A stretch of 64,000 bases of DNA from BOKV01 sp041739465 (lineage in GTDB: Bacteria; Pseudomonadota; Alphaproteobacteria; Rhizobiales; Rhizobiaceae), in the NCBI GenBank assembly GCA_041739465.1, contig JBGSNX010000073.1, positions 76,883 to 140,882 of the forward strand. The letters run 5' to 3'. Shown in pieces: positions 27,815 through 36,091 of the stretch; position 1 is the stretch's first letter, and each line of letters opens with the position of its first letter. Below the pieces are notes generated by a model that was not told the DNA's origin, made no database searches, and saw only the letters and a program-made list of their open reading frames with translations. Position numbers and translations under genes: made by a program.

Positions 27815-28423
27815 CTAGCCATCAATCAGCTTTCTTTGCCGCAATTCTTCCAGAACCGGCAAGAGCGGCAAGCCGATCACCGAGAAAAAGTCGCCTTCGA
27901 ATGTTTCGATGAGTTGCGCGCCCATCCCTTCGATCTGGTAAGCGCCAACACTTCCAAGCGCATTCTTGCCGACAGCTGCAAGGTGCCTTCCGATGAAACC
28001 GGGATCAAGGGTGCGAAAAGTTATACGGCTTGTCGCCACATGGCTCCACACCGTTTCACCGCGGTTTGCCAGCGCGACCGCACTGTTCAAAATATGCGTT
28101 TGCCCCGAAAGCAGCAGCAGGCGCCGGGCGGCTTCTTCCATGTTGGCGGGCTTGTGCAGGATTTCGTCGTTGAAGCTGAGGGTCTGATCCGAGCCGATCA
28201 CGAATGCTGAAGGGTGGCGTTCAGACACTTCCTGTGCCTTTGCCTGTGAGAGAATCAGCGCAACTTCCTTTGGCGTTGTGCCAGTTCCATCAAGGGCAGC
28301 CTCGATGGCGCGCTCATCAATGTTTGCCGGTATTGTTTCAATGGCGAGCCCGGCGTTTTTTAGCATTGTGGCCCGCCAAGGACTTGCGGAGGCGAGGATC
28401 AACCTGACAGCAGCGGGGCTCAT
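27815..28423 (-). CDS. maf: Maf-family nucleotide pyrophosphatase, YceF-like
   Basis: Maf proteins hydrolyse non-canonical or modified nucleoside triphosphates. The 202 aa protein has LILASASPWR at the N-terminus, the central Asp motif as IGSDQTL and the C-terminal VGLPLLPVLEEL. IGSDQ, rather than the SDTVV form, places it nearer YceF (7-methyl-GTP pyrophosphatase) than the dTTP/UTP enzyme. The substrate is an inference. It overlaps the PPSR gene as ATGA. Confidence 0.93.
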   Translation of the reverse strand: MSPAAVRLILASASPWRATMLKNAGLAIETIPANIDERAIEAALDGTGTTPKEVALILSQAKAQEVSERHPSAFVIGSDQTLSFNDEILHKPANMEEAARRLLLLSGQTHILNSAVALANRGETVWSHVATSRITFRTLDPGFIGRHLAAVGKNALGSVGAYQIEGMGAQLIETFEGDFFSVIGLPLLPVLEELRQRKLIDG

Positions 28424-29271
28424 CGTGCCTGGCTCCCGGCATTGAATTTCGCCAGATGTTCGGCGCGCAGGCTCAGTATCGCGGCTGCAGTTTCCTCGAT
28501 TGATTTGCGGGAAACATCAATCATCGGCCAATTACGTTTCTGGCAGAGTTTTCTGGTGTGCGCCAGTTCCTCGGCAATTGCGGCCCGATCTATGTAGACG
28601 GGGCTGGGAGAGGTGACGCCATCGCCCAAAATACGGTTCTGGCGAACCTGGAATATCCGGTCTGTGGTGGCAATCAGCGCGACAACCAGCGGCCGCTTTG
28701 CAGCCAGAATGGCGGGGGGTAGATCAACCCCCGGCACTATGGGGACGTTTGCAGTCTTCACGCCACGATTGGCAAGGTAAATGCTGGTTGGCGTTTTCGA
28801 CGTGCGGCTGATGCCGATCAAGATAATATCGGCATCCTCGATGTTTTCGGGCAAGGCTCCGTCATCGTGCATCATCGTGAAATTCAAGGCGTCGATGCGG
28901 CTGAAATATTCAGCATTGAGCTCATGCTGGGCACCGACTTTTCGCGCCGCAGGAATACCCAGATAAGCCTGGAATATCTGAAAAACCGGCTCGAGCAAGG
29001 ATGTGCATGGCGTGCCCATGCGCTTGCAGTTTTCCTCCAGCAGCTGGCCAAGGTCGCTGTCGGCAATGGTATAGAGGACAATTCCAGGTTCCAGGTCGAT
29101 TGCCGCTATCACTTTTTCAAGGTGTTTGCGGTTTCTGACCAGCGGGTAGACGTGCTCGATTGCCTGGGTGCGCTTGTATTGCGAAGTGACCGCGCGGCTG
29201 GCAGCAATCAGCGTTTCGCCGGTGGCATCGGAAATCAGGTGCAGGTGAAAATAGGTTTCTGCCTGGTTCAT
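28420..29271 (-). CDS. Bifunctional kinase/pyrophosphorylase (PPSR family, DUF299)
   Basis: A 283 aa protein of the family that phosphorylates and dephosphorylates PEP synthase or pyruvate phosphate dikinase. The target in this organism cannot be read from the window; in rhizobia PPDK is the likely partner. The N-terminus MNQAETYFHLHLISDATGET and the phosphate-binding GISRTSKTPTSIYLANRG are diagnostic. The frame runs on to 29427, but this would enter the DnaA-box region and lacks conservation, so 29271 is used. It is the first leftward gene beside the origin, in the position of RP001 homologues at other alphaproteobacterial origins. Confidence 0.93.
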   Translation of the reverse strand: MNQAETYFHLHLISDATGETLIAASRAVTSQYKRTQAIEHVYPLVRNRKHLEKVIAAIDLEPGIVLYTIADSDLGQLLEENCKRMGTPCTSLLEPVFQIFQAYLGIPAARKVGAQHELNAEYFSRIDALNFTMMHDDGALPENIEDADIILIGISRTSKTPTSIYLANRGVKTANVPIVPGVDLPPAILAAKRPLVVALIATTDRIFQVRQNRILGDGVTSPSPVYIDRAAIAEELAHTRKLCQKRNWPMIDVSRKSIEETAAAILSLRAEHLAKFNAGSQAR

Positions 29272-29660
29272 CGTTGCGGACGGGCCTGTGGATAAAGCGG
29301 GACAGAGCGCAGCGTTGCAGGCAGTCTGGCAAATGCATCCCCGCTGGCCGTCATTTGCAACACAATCCAATTCTCCGGGACAGGGATGTTTGAAGGCTGT
29401 GAATAGCGGGAAAAGCTTGTTTTGCACAGTCCGGCGTTTTCACTGGGCCGATGATTTGAGCAAATTGCCACTCAACCCTTTGAATTACATGGATTATTGA
29501 AGATATCCCCGCAATTCGCGCTGAGTTATCCTAGAACCTCGTGCGCAGAGGTTGTGCGGAAACGACAAACAATTCTTGGCATCGGGACATGATTGCCGCT
29601 ATCCACAGACTCTAATAAACCCAATCGGCTTACAGCCCGTTTTTATGGAAAGAGGCATCT
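29272..29660. other. oriC: Probable chromosomal replication origin (oriC)
   Basis: The 389-bp gap between the PPSR gene and hemE is the only long gene-free stretch in the window. It holds one perfect DnaA box (TTATCCACA on the minus strand, 29287-29295). TTTTGCACA (29420-29428) matches TTWTNCACA. Two boxes have one mismatch: CTATTCACA on minus (29398-29406) and CTATCCACA (29599-29607). An AT-rich patch lies at about 29481-29505 and a GANTC methylation site at 29608-29612. The PPSR/hemE position matches known origins of Caulobacter, Rickettsia and Sinorhizobium. Flanking genes point away on both sides. Confidence 0.8.
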
Positions 29661-30689
29661 GTGCAGGAATCAGGCAAACGCAAGCTGATCAGGGTGTTGG
29701 ATGGTGAGGTTTTCAAGACTCCACCGATCTGGATGATGCGACAGGCCGGGAGATATCTACCTGAATATCGAGCAACACGGCTGGTCGCCGGGAGCTTTCT
29801 TGATCTGTGCTACAGCCCGAAACATGCAATTGAAGTGACACTGCAGCCGATCCGGCGTTTCGGGTTTGATGCAGCAATCCTGTTTTCCGATATCCTTGTC
29901 ATTCCCGATGCCCTTGGGCGACGGGTGACTTTTGAAGAAAAGCGTGGACCCCAGCTTGATCCGATAGATGCAAGCGAGATTGGCGGGCTTGGCAGCGACA
30001 ATGTGCTGAAGCATTTGGCGCCGGTGCTTGAGGCGGTTTCGGGTATTCGCGCCGCCCTCCCACAGGAAACAGCTCTGCTTGGTTTTTGTGGCGCGCCATG
30101 GACAGTTGCCACCTACATGATTGCTGGTCATGGAACGCCAGATCAGGCTCCTGCCAGGTTGTTTTCCTATCGCCACCCCGAAGCGTTTTCGACACTGATC
30201 AATTTGCTGGCAGATGTCTCTGCACAATATCTGGTGGCGCAATTGCGCGCAGGCGCTGATGCGGTCCAGATCTTTGATTCCTGGTCAGGCGTGCTTGGGG
30301 AAGCGGACTTTGAAAAATGGTGTGTTGCACCAGTCAAAAGGATTGTCGACAAGGTTCGCAGCGAAATACCCGATGCCCGGATCATTGGTTTCCCGAAAGG
30401 GGCTGGGTTGCTTTATCGAAACTACCGCGAAGCAACCGGGGTAACGGCTTTGGGCCTCGATTGGGCAGTTCCGCTCAAATTTGCCAAGGAATTGCAGGGC
30501 GGCGGCGCGGTTCAGGGCAATCTTGACCCGATGCGGCTAGTGGCTGGCGGCGCAGCGCTGGATGAAGGCATTGATGCTATCCTTGAGACACTGTCGTCAG
30601 GGCCATTGGTGTTCAACCTTGGTCATGGCATCACGCCCGTGGCACCCATTGCCCATGTCGAGCAGATGATGAAGCGGGTCAGAGGCTAG
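29661..30689 (+). CDS. hemE: Uroporphyrinogen decarboxylase
   Basis: HemE decarboxylates uroporphyrinogen III to coproporphyrinogen III in haem synthesis. The 342 aa protein has the signature PPIWMMRQAGRYLPEYR at the N-terminus, FSDILVIPDALG with the catalytic Asp, and GFCGAPWTVATYMI. The start is GTG at 29661 after AAAGAGG. It is the first rightward gene next to the DnaA-box region and is followed 5 bp later by hemJ. Confidence 0.98.
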   Translation: MQESGKRKLIRVLDGEVFKTPPIWMMRQAGRYLPEYRATRLVAGSFLDLCYSPKHAIEVTLQPIRRFGFDAAILFSDILVIPDALGRRVTFEEKRGPQLDPIDASEIGGLGSDNVLKHLAPVLEAVSGIRAALPQETALLGFCGAPWTVATYMIAGHGTPDQAPARLFSYRHPEAFSTLINLLADVSAQYLVAQLRAGADAVQIFDSWSGVLGEADFEKWCVAPVKRIVDKVRSEIPDARIIGFPKGAGLLYRNYREATGVTALGLDWAVPLKFAKELQGGGAVQGNLDPMRLVAGGAALDEGIDAILETLSSGPLVFNLGHGITPVAPIAHVEQMMKRVRG

Positions 30690-30694
30690 GCGCA

Positions 30695-31117
30695 ATGTAC
30701 GAGACCGCCAAAATCCTCCATATTCTTGCAGTGATTTCCTGGATGGCGGGGCTTTTGTACCTGCCCAGGCTGATGGTCTATCACTCGGCAAGTGCGGTGG
30801 GTTCGAGCGAGTCTGAGACCTTCAAGGTCATGGAGCGCAGGCTGCTCAAGGCGATCATGACGCCGGCGATGATTGCCACCTGGGTTTTCGGACTTTGGGT
30901 GATGTGGGAAATTGGCGCGTGGCGTGAAGGCTGGTTCTACGCGAAAATGTTTCTGGTCGTGCTGATGTCGGCTTTTCACGAATTCTGTGCGGTCTGGGTC
31001 AAGGAATTTGCCCGCGACGAACGCAAACGGAAACAGCGGTTTTTCCGCTTTGCCAATGAATTTCCGACATTGCTCATGATTTTTATTGTGGTATTGGTCA
31101 TCGCGAAGCCATTTTGA
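30695..31117 (+). CDS. hemJ: Protoporphyrinogen oxidase HemJ
   Basis: HemJ oxidises protoporphyrinogen IX to protoporphyrin IX in bacteria that lack HemG and HemY. The 140 aa protein has four membrane helices, the conserved His at position 9 (LHILAVISWMAG), the LPRLMVYH segment and a basic loop with RRLLKAIMTPAM. The length and tandem position with hemE support the assignment, and the two genes are probably co-transcribed. Confidence 0.93.
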   Translation: MYETAKILHILAVISWMAGLLYLPRLMVYHSASAVGSSESETFKVMERRLLKAIMTPAMIATWVFGLWVMWEIGAWREGWFYAKMFLVVLMSAFHEFCAVWVKEFARDERKRKQRFFRFANEFPTLLMIFIVVLVIAKPF

Positions 31118-31157
31118 GCAGGCAGACGCCAAGGCCAAAAATTCGCTTGAGAGAATC

Positions 31158-31180
31158 AGCCTTCAGGCTTATTTTCTTTT
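31158..31180 (+). terminator. Weak hairpin terminator after hemJ
   Basis: A short stem AGCC / GGCT with a TTCA loop (31158-31169) is followed by TATTTTCTTTT. The T tract is good but the stem has only 4 bp, so the call is tentative. It lies 40 bp after hemJ, before the rho leader. Confidence 0.4.
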
Positions 31181-31293
31181 CATTCCTTCCGAGTGCTCCG
31201 CATCCGGCCGGTGACGCGTATTCGCCACTGCGGCCCATCCAAGCGGATTAGCATTTTCCCCGATACTTGAATCCCCAAGAAAGAATTTCCTTC

Positions 31294-32559
31294 ATGGAAC
31301 AGATGAAATTGCAGGAACTCAAGGCCAAGACGCCGACCGATCTGGTCAGCTTCGCCGAGGGCCTGAACGTCGAAAACGCCAGCACGATGCGCAAGCAGGA
31401 GCTGATGTTTGCCATCCTCAAAAGCCTTGCAGAGCAGGACGTCGAGATTATCGGCGAAGGCGTTGTAGAAATCCTGATGGATGGCTTTGCCTTCATGCGA
31501 TCGGCCAGCGCAAACTACCTTCCTGGCCCTGATGATATCTACATTTCACCCTCGCAGATCCGGCGTTTCTCGCTGAAAACCGGCGATACGGTCGAAGGCC
31601 CGATTCGGGGCCCGAAAGAGGGCGAGCGCTATTTCGCGCTGCTGAAAGTCAACACGATCAATTTTGAAGACCCTGAAAAGATCCGGCACAAGGTGCATTT
31701 CGACAATCTGACGCCGCTCTATCCAAACGAGCGGTTCAAGATGGAAGTCGACAACCCGACCACAAAAGATCTGTCGTCACGGGTCATTGACCTGGTTGCT
31801 CCTCTGGGCAAGGGCCAGCGCGGCTTGATCGTGGCGCCTCCGCGCACCGGCAAGACGGTATTGCTCCAGAACATCGCGCATTCGATCACCGCCAATCATC
31901 CCGAGAGCTATCTTATCGTGTTGCTGATCGATGAGCGGCCGGAAGAAGTGACAGACATGCAGCGCTCGGTGAAGGGCGAGGTGGTTTCCTCGACATTTGA
32001 CGAGCCGGCAGCCCGGCACGTTCAAGTGGCTGAAATGGTCATCGAAAAGGCCAAGCGTCTGGTCGAGCACGGGCGCGATGTGGTGATCCTGCTGGATTCG
32101 ATCACCCGACTTGGCCGCGCCTACAACACGGTGGTGCCGTCTTCGGGCAAGGTTCTCACCGGCGGTGTTGACGCCAATGCGTTGCAGCGGCCGAAGCGTT
32201 TCTTTGGTGCGGCGCGAAACATTGAAGAAGGCGGGTCGCTGACTATCATTGCAACGGCGCTGATCGATACCGGCAGCCGCATGGACGAAGTCATTTTCGA
32301 AGAGTTCAAGGGAACCGGTAACTCGGAAATCGTGCTTGACCGCAAGGTTGCCGACAAGCGGGTATTCCCGTCCATTGACATCATGAAGTCGGGCACCCGC
32401 AAGGAAGACCTGCTCGTCGAGCGCAAGGATCTCCAGAAGATCTACGTCTTGCGGCGCATTCTGTCGTCGATGGGAACAACGGATGCCATCGAGTTCCTCA
32501 TCGACAAGTTGAAGCAGACCAAGACCAATGCCGAGTTCTTCGACACGATGAATACCTGA
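31294..32559 (+). CDS. rho: Transcription termination factor Rho
   Basis: Rho is the hexameric RNA helicase that ends Rho-dependent transcription. The 421 aa protein starts MEQMKLQELKAKTPTDL, exactly the length and start of rhizobial Rho; a TTG at 31267 is rejected. The cold-shock-like RNA-binding domain contains GFAFMRSASANYLPGPDDIYISPSQIRRF-type sequence. Walker A is PPRTGKT near 183-189 and the Q-loop region LTGGVDANALQRPKRF is intact. A leader of about 175 nt precedes the gene. Confidence 0.98.
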   Translation: MEQMKLQELKAKTPTDLVSFAEGLNVENASTMRKQELMFAILKSLAEQDVEIIGEGVVEILMDGFAFMRSASANYLPGPDDIYISPSQIRRFSLKTGDTVEGPIRGPKEGERYFALLKVNTINFEDPEKIRHKVHFDNLTPLYPNERFKMEVDNPTTKDLSSRVIDLVAPLGKGQRGLIVAPPRTGKTVLLQNIAHSITANHPESYLIVLLIDERPEEVTDMQRSVKGEVVSSTFDEPAARHVQVAEMVIEKAKRLVEHGRDVVILLDSITRLGRAYNTVVPSSGKVLTGGVDANALQRPKRFFGAARNIEEGGSLTIIATALIDTGSRMDEVIFEEFKGTGNSEIVLDRKVADKRVFPSIDIMKSGTRKEDLLVERKDLQKIYVLRRILSSMGTTDAIEFLIDKLKQTKTNAEFFDTMNT

Positions 32560-32580
32560 TCGAGCTTCCGGATTTTTACT

Positions 32581-34629
32581 TCAGTCCGGATTGCTTTTAC
32601 CTGACAGTATTTGTGCGAGCTCAACGGCACTGAATATTGGTGCTGAACAGCTTTGCAATGTGCAGACCATGGCACTTGGGACTGTGTCAGCTGCGGACTG
32701 GCGGGTTCCCATGAACACATGACCACGCCCGTCCGTGATCACCTTGAACGAAAGGGCTGGTTTGGCGGCAGTGCGCAGCACTTCAACAAACGATTCGGCT
32801 CCGGCACGATCTGGCGCACTGATGGTAATGTGCTGCTGTTGCTGCAATGTATGGACAGCGTTCCAGTATCCGGCTGCACCGTAGCGTGCGTCCTTCAGGA
32901 TCGAATGCAGGCTTGCTGCCAGTGCCCATGCCTGTTCGAGCCACCTGGTATTGTCCGAGACGCTGGCAAGGCGCACCTGCGCTTCAAGGATCTGGCTGGC
33001 AGCCGAGGGATTGGCTTCGTCCTGGTGACATCCGGGCCGGGTAATCAAGGCTTCCGCATTGGATGCCGTGAGATAGTATCCGCCATTGCCATCGGAATAA
33101 TCTGAGGCAAGGATTTCCATCCAGACCGATGCCTGGTCACGGTATCCGTTTTGCCCGGTGATTTCCTCCATCATTCGCGCTTCATGCAGGGATATCGCCG
33201 CATTGATCATCGCAGCATAATCGGTGGCAAGAGCTGGCCGCACTTGTGCACTACCACGTCTCGAATGGGGCAATCTGCCGGTTTCGTCCATTGATTCGGC
33301 AATGGAACGAAATGCGGATTTTGCCAGTTCCAACCATTCTGGATTGTTGAGCGCGAAAGCACATTCGGCCAATGCCCGGATGAAATAGCCGTTCCAATCG
33401 GTCAGTGTCTTGTCGTCGAGAGCAGGTCTCACGCGGCTCGCCCGCGCTTCCAACAGTTTGGAACGCGCCTTTTCCAGGAATGTTTCGGTCTGCGCATCCT
33501 TTGTGGAATCATTGAGCCTGTTCAGAATATTGTGGCCTTCGAAATTACCTTCTTGGGTGACGTCGTAAGCGTCGCAGAACAAATCGCTCTGGCTTCCAAG
33601 GATCGCGTCAATTTCAGCTTTCGACCAGACGTAGAAGCGGCCTTCTTCGCCCTCACTGTCGGCATCAAGGCTTGATGCGAACGAACCATCAGGGAGCAGC
33701 ATTTCGCGCACAGCCCAATCAATCGTTTGTTCGATTCGCTGGCGAAACAAGGGCAATGGCTCAAGTTGCCAAGCCCATTTCAAGGCCCTGAGATAATGGG
33801 CATTGTCGTAGAGCATTTTTTCAAAGTGCGGCACCAGCCATTGGCCATCGACGCTGTAGCGCGAAAGACCACCGCCCAGATGGTCGTAGATGCCGCCCTG
33901 GCTCATGGTTTTCACGGTTTTGAGAAACGCGATTGCTGCTTCGCTGTCAGGGTCGTTGTTTGCCGATCGCAGCCACAACTCAGTAAAGGGTGCGTTTGGA
34001 AATTTCGGGTTGCCCCTGATGCCGCCATTGACCGGATCGTGCAACGACAAGAGGGCTTTTGCGACCTGCCTGAACTCCTCTGGTTGCGGCAAAGCTCCGG
34101 TGGTTTCCTTTGCTCTTTCCTGCAGATGCACGCGCAACGCCGTTGCAGATTTGACCAGGCTCGGCCGGTCGTTTTGCCATGCGTTGTTGATGGCTTGGAG
34201 GATCTGCGGGAAACTTGGCCTGCCATAGCGTGGCTCCGGCGGAAAATACGTACCTCCCCAAAAAGGGTTGCCGTCTGGGTCAAGGAACATCGTCATCGGC
34301 CAGCCACCCTGCTCGCCCATGGCATGCAGGGCCGCCATGTAAATCTGGTCGATGTCCGGGCGCTCCTCACGGTCGACCTTGATGTTGACGAACAGCTCGT
34401 TCATCAGACCAGCGATCGATTCGCTTTCGAAACTTTCATGCGCCATGACGTGGCACCAGTGACAAGCGGCATAGCCAATCGACAACAGGATCGGCTTGTC
34501 GAGGGTACGGGCTTCCTCCAAAGCTTGTGGACCCCATTGGCGCCAGTGCACCGGATTGTCGGCGTGTTGGATGAGGTATGGACTGGACGCTTCGGCAAGG
34601 AGATTGCGTGCTTCAGTGTTTGCGGACAT
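32581..34629 (-). CDS. DUF255 thioredoxin-like / YyaL-family protein
   Basis: A 682 aa cytosolic protein with an N-terminal thioredoxin-like DUF255 domain and a C-terminal (alpha/alpha)6 six-hairpin region like N-acylglucosamine epimerases. The first part includes SPYLIQHADNPVHW, then CHWCHVMAHESFE at about 62-74, then MTMFLDPDGNPFWGGTYFP. It is related to YyaL and human spermatogenesis-associated protein 20. No function is established. ATG at 34629 follows GAGGAA. It diverges from mnmE and is convergent with rho. Confidence 0.88.
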   Translation of the reverse strand: MSANTEARNLLAEASSPYLIQHADNPVHWRQWGPQALEEARTLDKPILLSIGYAACHWCHVMAHESFESESIAGLMNELFVNIKVDREERPDIDQIYMAALHAMGEQGGWPMTMFLDPDGNPFWGGTYFPPEPRYGRPSFPQILQAINNAWQNDRPSLVKSATALRVHLQERAKETTGALPQPEEFRQVAKALLSLHDPVNGGIRGNPKFPNAPFTELWLRSANNDPDSEAAIAFLKTVKTMSQGGIYDHLGGGLSRYSVDGQWLVPHFEKMLYDNAHYLRALKWAWQLEPLPLFRQRIEQTIDWAVREMLLPDGSFASSLDADSEGEEGRFYVWSKAEIDAILGSQSDLFCDAYDVTQEGNFEGHNILNRLNDSTKDAQTETFLEKARSKLLEARASRVRPALDDKTLTDWNGYFIRALAECAFALNNPEWLELAKSAFRSIAESMDETGRLPHSRRGSAQVRPALATDYAAMINAAISLHEARMMEEITGQNGYRDQASVWMEILASDYSDGNGGYYLTASNAEALITRPGCHQDEANPSAASQILEAQVRLASVSDNTRWLEQAWALAASLHSILKDARYGAAGYWNAVHTLQQQQHITISAPDRAGAESFVEVLRTAAKPALSFKVITDGRGHVFMGTRQSAADTVPSAMVCTLQSCSAPIFSAVELAQILSGKSNPD

Positions 34630-34692
34630 GAAGGTTCCTCGCGTTGTGCTGTCGGTCGATATCAAGACAGACATTAGGGGAGATTGCCTCGA

Positions 34693-35997
34693 TTGCACAG
34701 GATTTTGACCATATTTGCGCTCTCAAGCGGAGCCGTGCCGGCCGGCATTGCAGTTGTCAGGGTTTCGGGGCCTGCATGCGCGGATGTAGTTCTTACGTTG
34801 GCCGGTTTCATGCCGGAGCCGAGGAAAGCCTCACTCGCCGATCTTCGACATCCGTCCAGCGGAGCATTGCTCGACAGGGGCTTGGTGTTGTGGTTTCCCG
34901 GCCCAGCCAGCTTTACTGGCGAGGATTGCGCGGAGTTTCAGGTGCATGGGGGCCGGGCTGTGGTGGCGGCCCTTCTGGATGGGCTTGGCTCGATGGATGG
35001 CTTGCGGCATGCCGAAGCAGGTGAATTCTCGCGGCGGGCCTTTTTGAATGGCAAGCTGGACCTCACTGAACTCGAAGGCCTTGCCGATCTGATTGCAAGC
35101 GAGACCGAAGCGCAAAGGGCGCAAGCGGTAGCTTTGGCAAATGGTGCTTTTCGCCAGCGGTTGGAGCAATGGCGACATCAGATCGCCGGTTTGCGCGCAT
35201 TGGTGGAAGCAGACTTTGATTTTTCCGATGAAGGCGATGTCATCGATTCGGTAGCGGAACAGGTTTGGCCAAGATGCAAATCCTTGGCTGAGGAAATGCA
35301 GGACCTGCTGGCCGGCGCCAATCGCGGCGAAATTGTTCGCTCAGGTTTCCAGGTCGTTCTGGCGGGACGCCCCAATTCCGGCAAGTCGAGCTTGCTGAAC
35401 GCGCTGGCGAAGCGGGATGTTGCCATTGTTTCCCCGGAGGCAGGGACAACAAGGGACGTGCTGGAAGTCTGGCTTGATATCTACGGCTTCAAGGTCTGCA
35501 TTGCCGATACAGCAGGTCTAACAGATAGCGCAGAGCCGGTGGAACGGGAGGGTATGCGGCGCGCCAGGGAACGTGCACGGAGGGCAGATCTCGTGGTCTG
35601 GCTTGCGGAGGATGGCTCCGCTCCTGGTGCTGGAGAAATTGAAAACGGCAGCGAATTGTTGGTTCTGCATTCCAAGGATGACAGCGGGCAGCATGGTGAG
35701 CTGGGTGTGTCAGTGCTGACTGACGCTGGTCTGGATGGCATTTTGGCAGCTTTGCGCCAACGGCTTGCGGATTTTCGTGGCAGCGGCGAGGAGGCGTTGG
35801 TCAGTCGTGCGCGTCAACGCGGGCATCTTGAGGCTGCTTGTGCCACGTTGATGAGCGCTGCTGTCGGGGATGCACCCAACGAGGTCCGGGCGGAGTTCTT
35901 GAGATCGGCCGGTGATGAAATCGGGAAACTGACAGGGAGCATCGGCGTAGAGGAATTGCTTGGGCGGATATTTGCCGAGTTCTGCATCGGCAAGTGA
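34693..35997 (+). CDS. mnmE: tRNA modification GTPase MnmE (TrmE)
   Basis: MnmE, with MnmG, installs the cmnm5 group on wobble uridine of several tRNAs. The protein (about 434 aa) has an N-terminal folate-binding domain (FALSSGAVPAGIAVVRVSGP), G1 GRPNSGKSS near 225, DTAGLTDS as G3 and the C-terminal CIGK with the functional Cys. There is no ATG start. TTG codons occur at 34684, 34693 and 34705, and 34693 is chosen because AGGGGAG (34676-34682) lies 10 nt upstream. A parS site and mnmG follow. Confidence 0.95.
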   Translation: MHRILTIFALSSGAVPAGIAVVRVSGPACADVVLTLAGFMPEPRKASLADLRHPSSGALLDRGLVLWFPGPASFTGEDCAEFQVHGGRAVVAALLDGLGSMDGLRHAEAGEFSRRAFLNGKLDLTELEGLADLIASETEAQRAQAVALANGAFRQRLEQWRHQIAGLRALVEADFDFSDEGDVIDSVAEQVWPRCKSLAEEMQDLLAGANRGEIVRSGFQVVLAGRPNSGKSSLLNALAKRDVAIVSPEAGTTRDVLEVWLDIYGFKVCIADTAGLTDSAEPVEREGMRRARERARRADLVVWLAEDGSAPGAGEIENGSELLVLHSKDDSGQHGELGVSVLTDAGLDGILAALRQRLADFRGSGEEALVSRARQRGHLEAACATLMSAAVGDAPNEVRAEFLRSAGDEIGKLTGSIGVEELLGRIFAEFCIGK

Positions 35998-36009
35998 CAT
36001 GGTTCATCG

Positions 36010-36025
36010 TGTTTCACGTGAAACA
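36010..36025. promoter_or_regulatory. parS: parS centromere site 1 (mnmE-mnmG intergenic)
   Basis: The 16-bp palindrome TGTTTCACGTGAAACA is a perfect match to the ParB-binding consensus. It lies between the mnmE stop and the mnmG start, about 6.6 kb from the DnaA-box region and 2.7 kb upstream of parA. Confidence 0.95.
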
Positions 36026-36091
36026 CTTTGAGGAACCGCTTTTGACGGATAGCAGCGTTTGCCCTATGAGCGTCTCGTCCAGGAGTAGACC

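Noticed and set aside
29526..29534. TTATCCTAG as a fifth DnaA box
   Set aside because: The first six bases match but the CACA end is lost, so it was not counted.
29552..29560. TGTGCGGAA near the putative origin as a DnaA box
   Set aside because: Only six of nine positions agree with the consensus on the reverse strand.
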